From Pseudomonadota bacterium (GTDB lineage: Bacteria > Desulfobacterota > Anaeroferrophillalia > Anaeroferrophillales > Anaeroferrophillaceae), in contig DQWO01000228.1 in assembly GCA_011042595.1 (NCBI GenBank), forward strand, positions 1 to 6,107: a DNA stretch of 6,107 bases. Reading direction: 5' to 3'. Under the pieces are notes generated by a model. The model made no database searches and was not told the DNA's origin. It saw only the letters and a program-made list of their open reading frames with translations. Shown in pieces: positions 5,154-6,107 of this stretch. Positions within the stretch are counted from its first letter, which is position 1, and the number at the start of each line of letters is the position of its first letter. Both the position numbers and the translations under genes were made by a program.

Positions 5154-5188
5154 AGCTATCAGCTGTTAGCTCTTAGCCGTTAGCTGTG
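5154..5188. repeat. Tandem array of five degenerate heptamers
   Basis: Five consecutive 7-bp units: AGCTATC, AGCTGTT, AGCTCTT, AGCCGTT, AGCTGTG. All begin AGC and follow roughly AGCYNTY. The array is the left partner of the oppositely oriented array at 5265-5292. Confidence 0.75.
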
Positions 5189-5264
5189 TAAAATCAGTCA
5201 TTAACCAAAAAACTTAAAACACCAAACAGGTTAAAACTGTAAATAAGAAAAAATCTTGAATTCA

Positions 5265-5292
5265 TTGAGCTAATAGCTAACCGCTAATCGCT
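5265..5292. repeat. Tandem array of four heptamers in opposite orientation
   Basis: Four consecutive 7-bp units on the plus strand: TTGAGCT, AATAGCT, AACCGCT, AATCGCT. Reverse-complemented they read AGCGATT, AGCGGTT, AGCTATT, AGCTCAA, the same unit type as 5154-5188. The segment 5273-5287 is the reverse complement of 5173-5187 at 13 of 15 positions, so the two arrays could form a large stem around about 85 bp. Confidence 0.7.
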
Positions 5293-5538
5293 TAATTTAG
5301 GTCTTTAATAAAGCAAATAACTCCAAAGCCCCGAAACAGTCTGGTAAAATAAAAAACAAGTATCTATTCATCGACGATCACTAATAAGCCAAACGAAGAC
5401 TTATTGTCAAGTATTTATTATATTGTACTCAACATTCTGACTTGCATTGCCTAATGATACATTACAGCTTTAGCAAGCTTTTCCGGATTCAGATTTACCC
5501 CCATTCTCCTGTCTTTAATCCGTATTTCCCGGTTTTTC

Positions 5539-5567
5539 TTGACTCTGAAAGGAATTATTGCTATATG
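5539..5567 (+). promoter_or_regulatory. Sigma70-like promoter for ribE
   Basis: TTGACT (5539-5544) is followed by a 17-nt spacer and TATATG (5562-5567), matching -35 at 5 of 6 and -10 at 4 of 6 positions. The predicted start near 5574 gives a leader of about 48 nt, too short for an FMN riboswitch. Confidence 0.55.
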
Positions 5568-5621
5568 GCGATGGAAATTATCGTTCGTATTACCACTCTA
5601 TTACCGTAACATCCGGACATC

Positions 5622-6107
5622 ATGTTCACTGGCATTATTGAAGAGATTGGTTACATTGAGGATATCAACGTAACTCGGGGCTCCGGCAACTTGGCCGTTA
5701 GAGGAGAACTCGTTTGCCAGGACTGTCACCTTGGAGACAGTATCGCCGTCAATGGAGTCTGCCTGACGGTTACTGATATTTCGGCCTCATCTCTGCGTTT
5801 TGACGTCTCCGCTGAAACCCTGGAACGATCCACGCTTGGCTTGCTCCAGCGACAGGAACCGGTTAACCTGGAACGGGCCATGGCTGCCAATGGCCGCTTT
5901 GGCGGGCATTTCGTCTCCGGCCACATTGATGGAATCGGCACTATCGTCGCGCGCAAACCAGATGCCAATGCTACTATTTTCACCGTTACCGCCTCTCCAG
6001 ACCTTATTCGTTATGTTGTTGAAAAAGGCTCTATAGCTATTGACGGTATCAGCCTGACGATTGCCAACTGCAACTCTACTTCTTTTACGCTATCCATTAT
6101 CCCCCAC
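5622..6107 (+). CDS. ribE: Riboflavin synthase alpha subunit (3'-truncated by window end)
   Basis: The first 162 codons of riboflavin synthase, which dismutates two 6,7-dimethyl-8-ribityllumazine molecules to riboflavin and a pyrimidinedione in the cytoplasm. The family N-terminus MFTGIIEEIG is intact and fixes the start at 5622. The first lumazine-binding barrel carries NGVCLTV (44-50) and ends with GGHFVSGHIDG (94-104). The second barrel begins after that and repeats the motif as DGISLTI (141-147), the internal duplication typical of the family. About 40-60 C-terminal residues lie beyond the window, so the open end is a window edge, not a broken gene. The ribosome binding site is weak (only GGA, 4 nt before the ATG). 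It is divergent from the metF cluster and may head a riboflavin operon outside the window. Named ribE in many bacteria, ribC in E. coli. Confidence 0.97.
   Translation, partial: MFTGIIEEIGYIEDINVTRGSGNLAVRGELVCQDCHLGDSIAVNGVCLTVTDISASSLRFDVSAETLERSTLGLLQRQEPVNLERAMAANGRFGGHFVSGHIDGIGTIVARKPDANATIFTVTASPDLIRYVVEKGSIAIDGISLTIANCNSTSFTLSIIPH

Larger units (their letters stand above)
5031..5621. other. Divergent intergenic region between metF and ribE
   Basis: No credible coding sequence is visible in these 591 bases. The left end holds the metF promoter and leader. The centre holds two opposed heptamer repeat arrays (5154-5188 and 5265-5292) flanking an A-rich stretch. The section 5293-5538 is AT-rich with only short hairpins (for example AATAAG/CTTATT at 5383-5405). 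The right end holds the ribE promoter. No FMN riboswitch-like sequence was recognised. Confidence 0.6.

Noticed and set aside
5466..5482. Terminator-like hairpin AGCTT/AAGCT followed by TTT
   Set aside because: Only a 5-bp AT-containing stem and three T, with no gene ending nearby on the plus strand.
5565..5609. Short reading frame of 14 codons (begins MAMEII) just upstream of ribE, possible leader peptide
   Set aside because: Its ATG overlaps the predicted -10 box and lies before the predicted transcription start, so it would not be in the transcript. The sequence shows no attenuation features.
5293..5621. FMN riboswitch upstream of ribE
   Set aside because: No sequence resembling the conserved FMN aptamer core was found, and the predicted leader is only about 48 nt.

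Overview
The window looks like a chromosomal segment of an anaerobic, cytochrome-rich bacterium. A deltaproteobacterium-type organism (Desulfobacterota, a sulfate reducer or syntroph) is the best guess. This rests on the class III tetraheme cytochrome c3, the NarI/HdrE-like cytochrome b, the HdrC-like ferredoxin and the MetV/MetF pair of the Wood-Ljungdahl methyl branch. The taxonomic call is inference from gene content; no marker gene is present.

Layout. All genes except the last are on the minus strand. From right to left: a compact five-gene cluster (about 5024 down to 1822) encodes MetF, a five-helix cytochrome b, a two-cluster HdrC-like iron-sulfur protein, an exported tetraheme cytochrome c3, and MetV. 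Gaps are 20-50 nt, every gene has a recognisable ribosome binding site, and a consensus TATAAT box lies just upstream of metF. A terminator- or attenuator-like hairpin separates metV from hpt (purine salvage). A second, diverged metF paralogue (43-906) follows, with its own good sigma70-like promoter. On the plus strand, divergent from the cluster, the window ends inside ribE (riboflavin synthase), preceded by a sigma70-like promoter. The 5031-5621 intergenic region carries two head-to-head arrays of degenerate 7-bp repeats. The 913-1190 intergenic region carries a long near-perfect hairpin and a second heptamer-phased palindrome.

How the genes fit together. MetF holds the FAD site that interconverts methylene-THF and methyl-THF. 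MetV is its Cys-rich iron-sulfur partner. Here the two bracket three redox genes that together form an electron path from cytoplasm (HdrC-like protein) through the membrane (cytochrome b) to the periplasm (cytochrome c3). No NADH-, HdrA- or RnfC-type input subunit is encoded in the window. The simplest reading is a membrane-linked methylene-THF reductase/methyl-THF dehydrogenase that exchanges electrons with the quinone or periplasmic cytochrome pool. This reading is inferred from gene order and is the main point of interest in the window.
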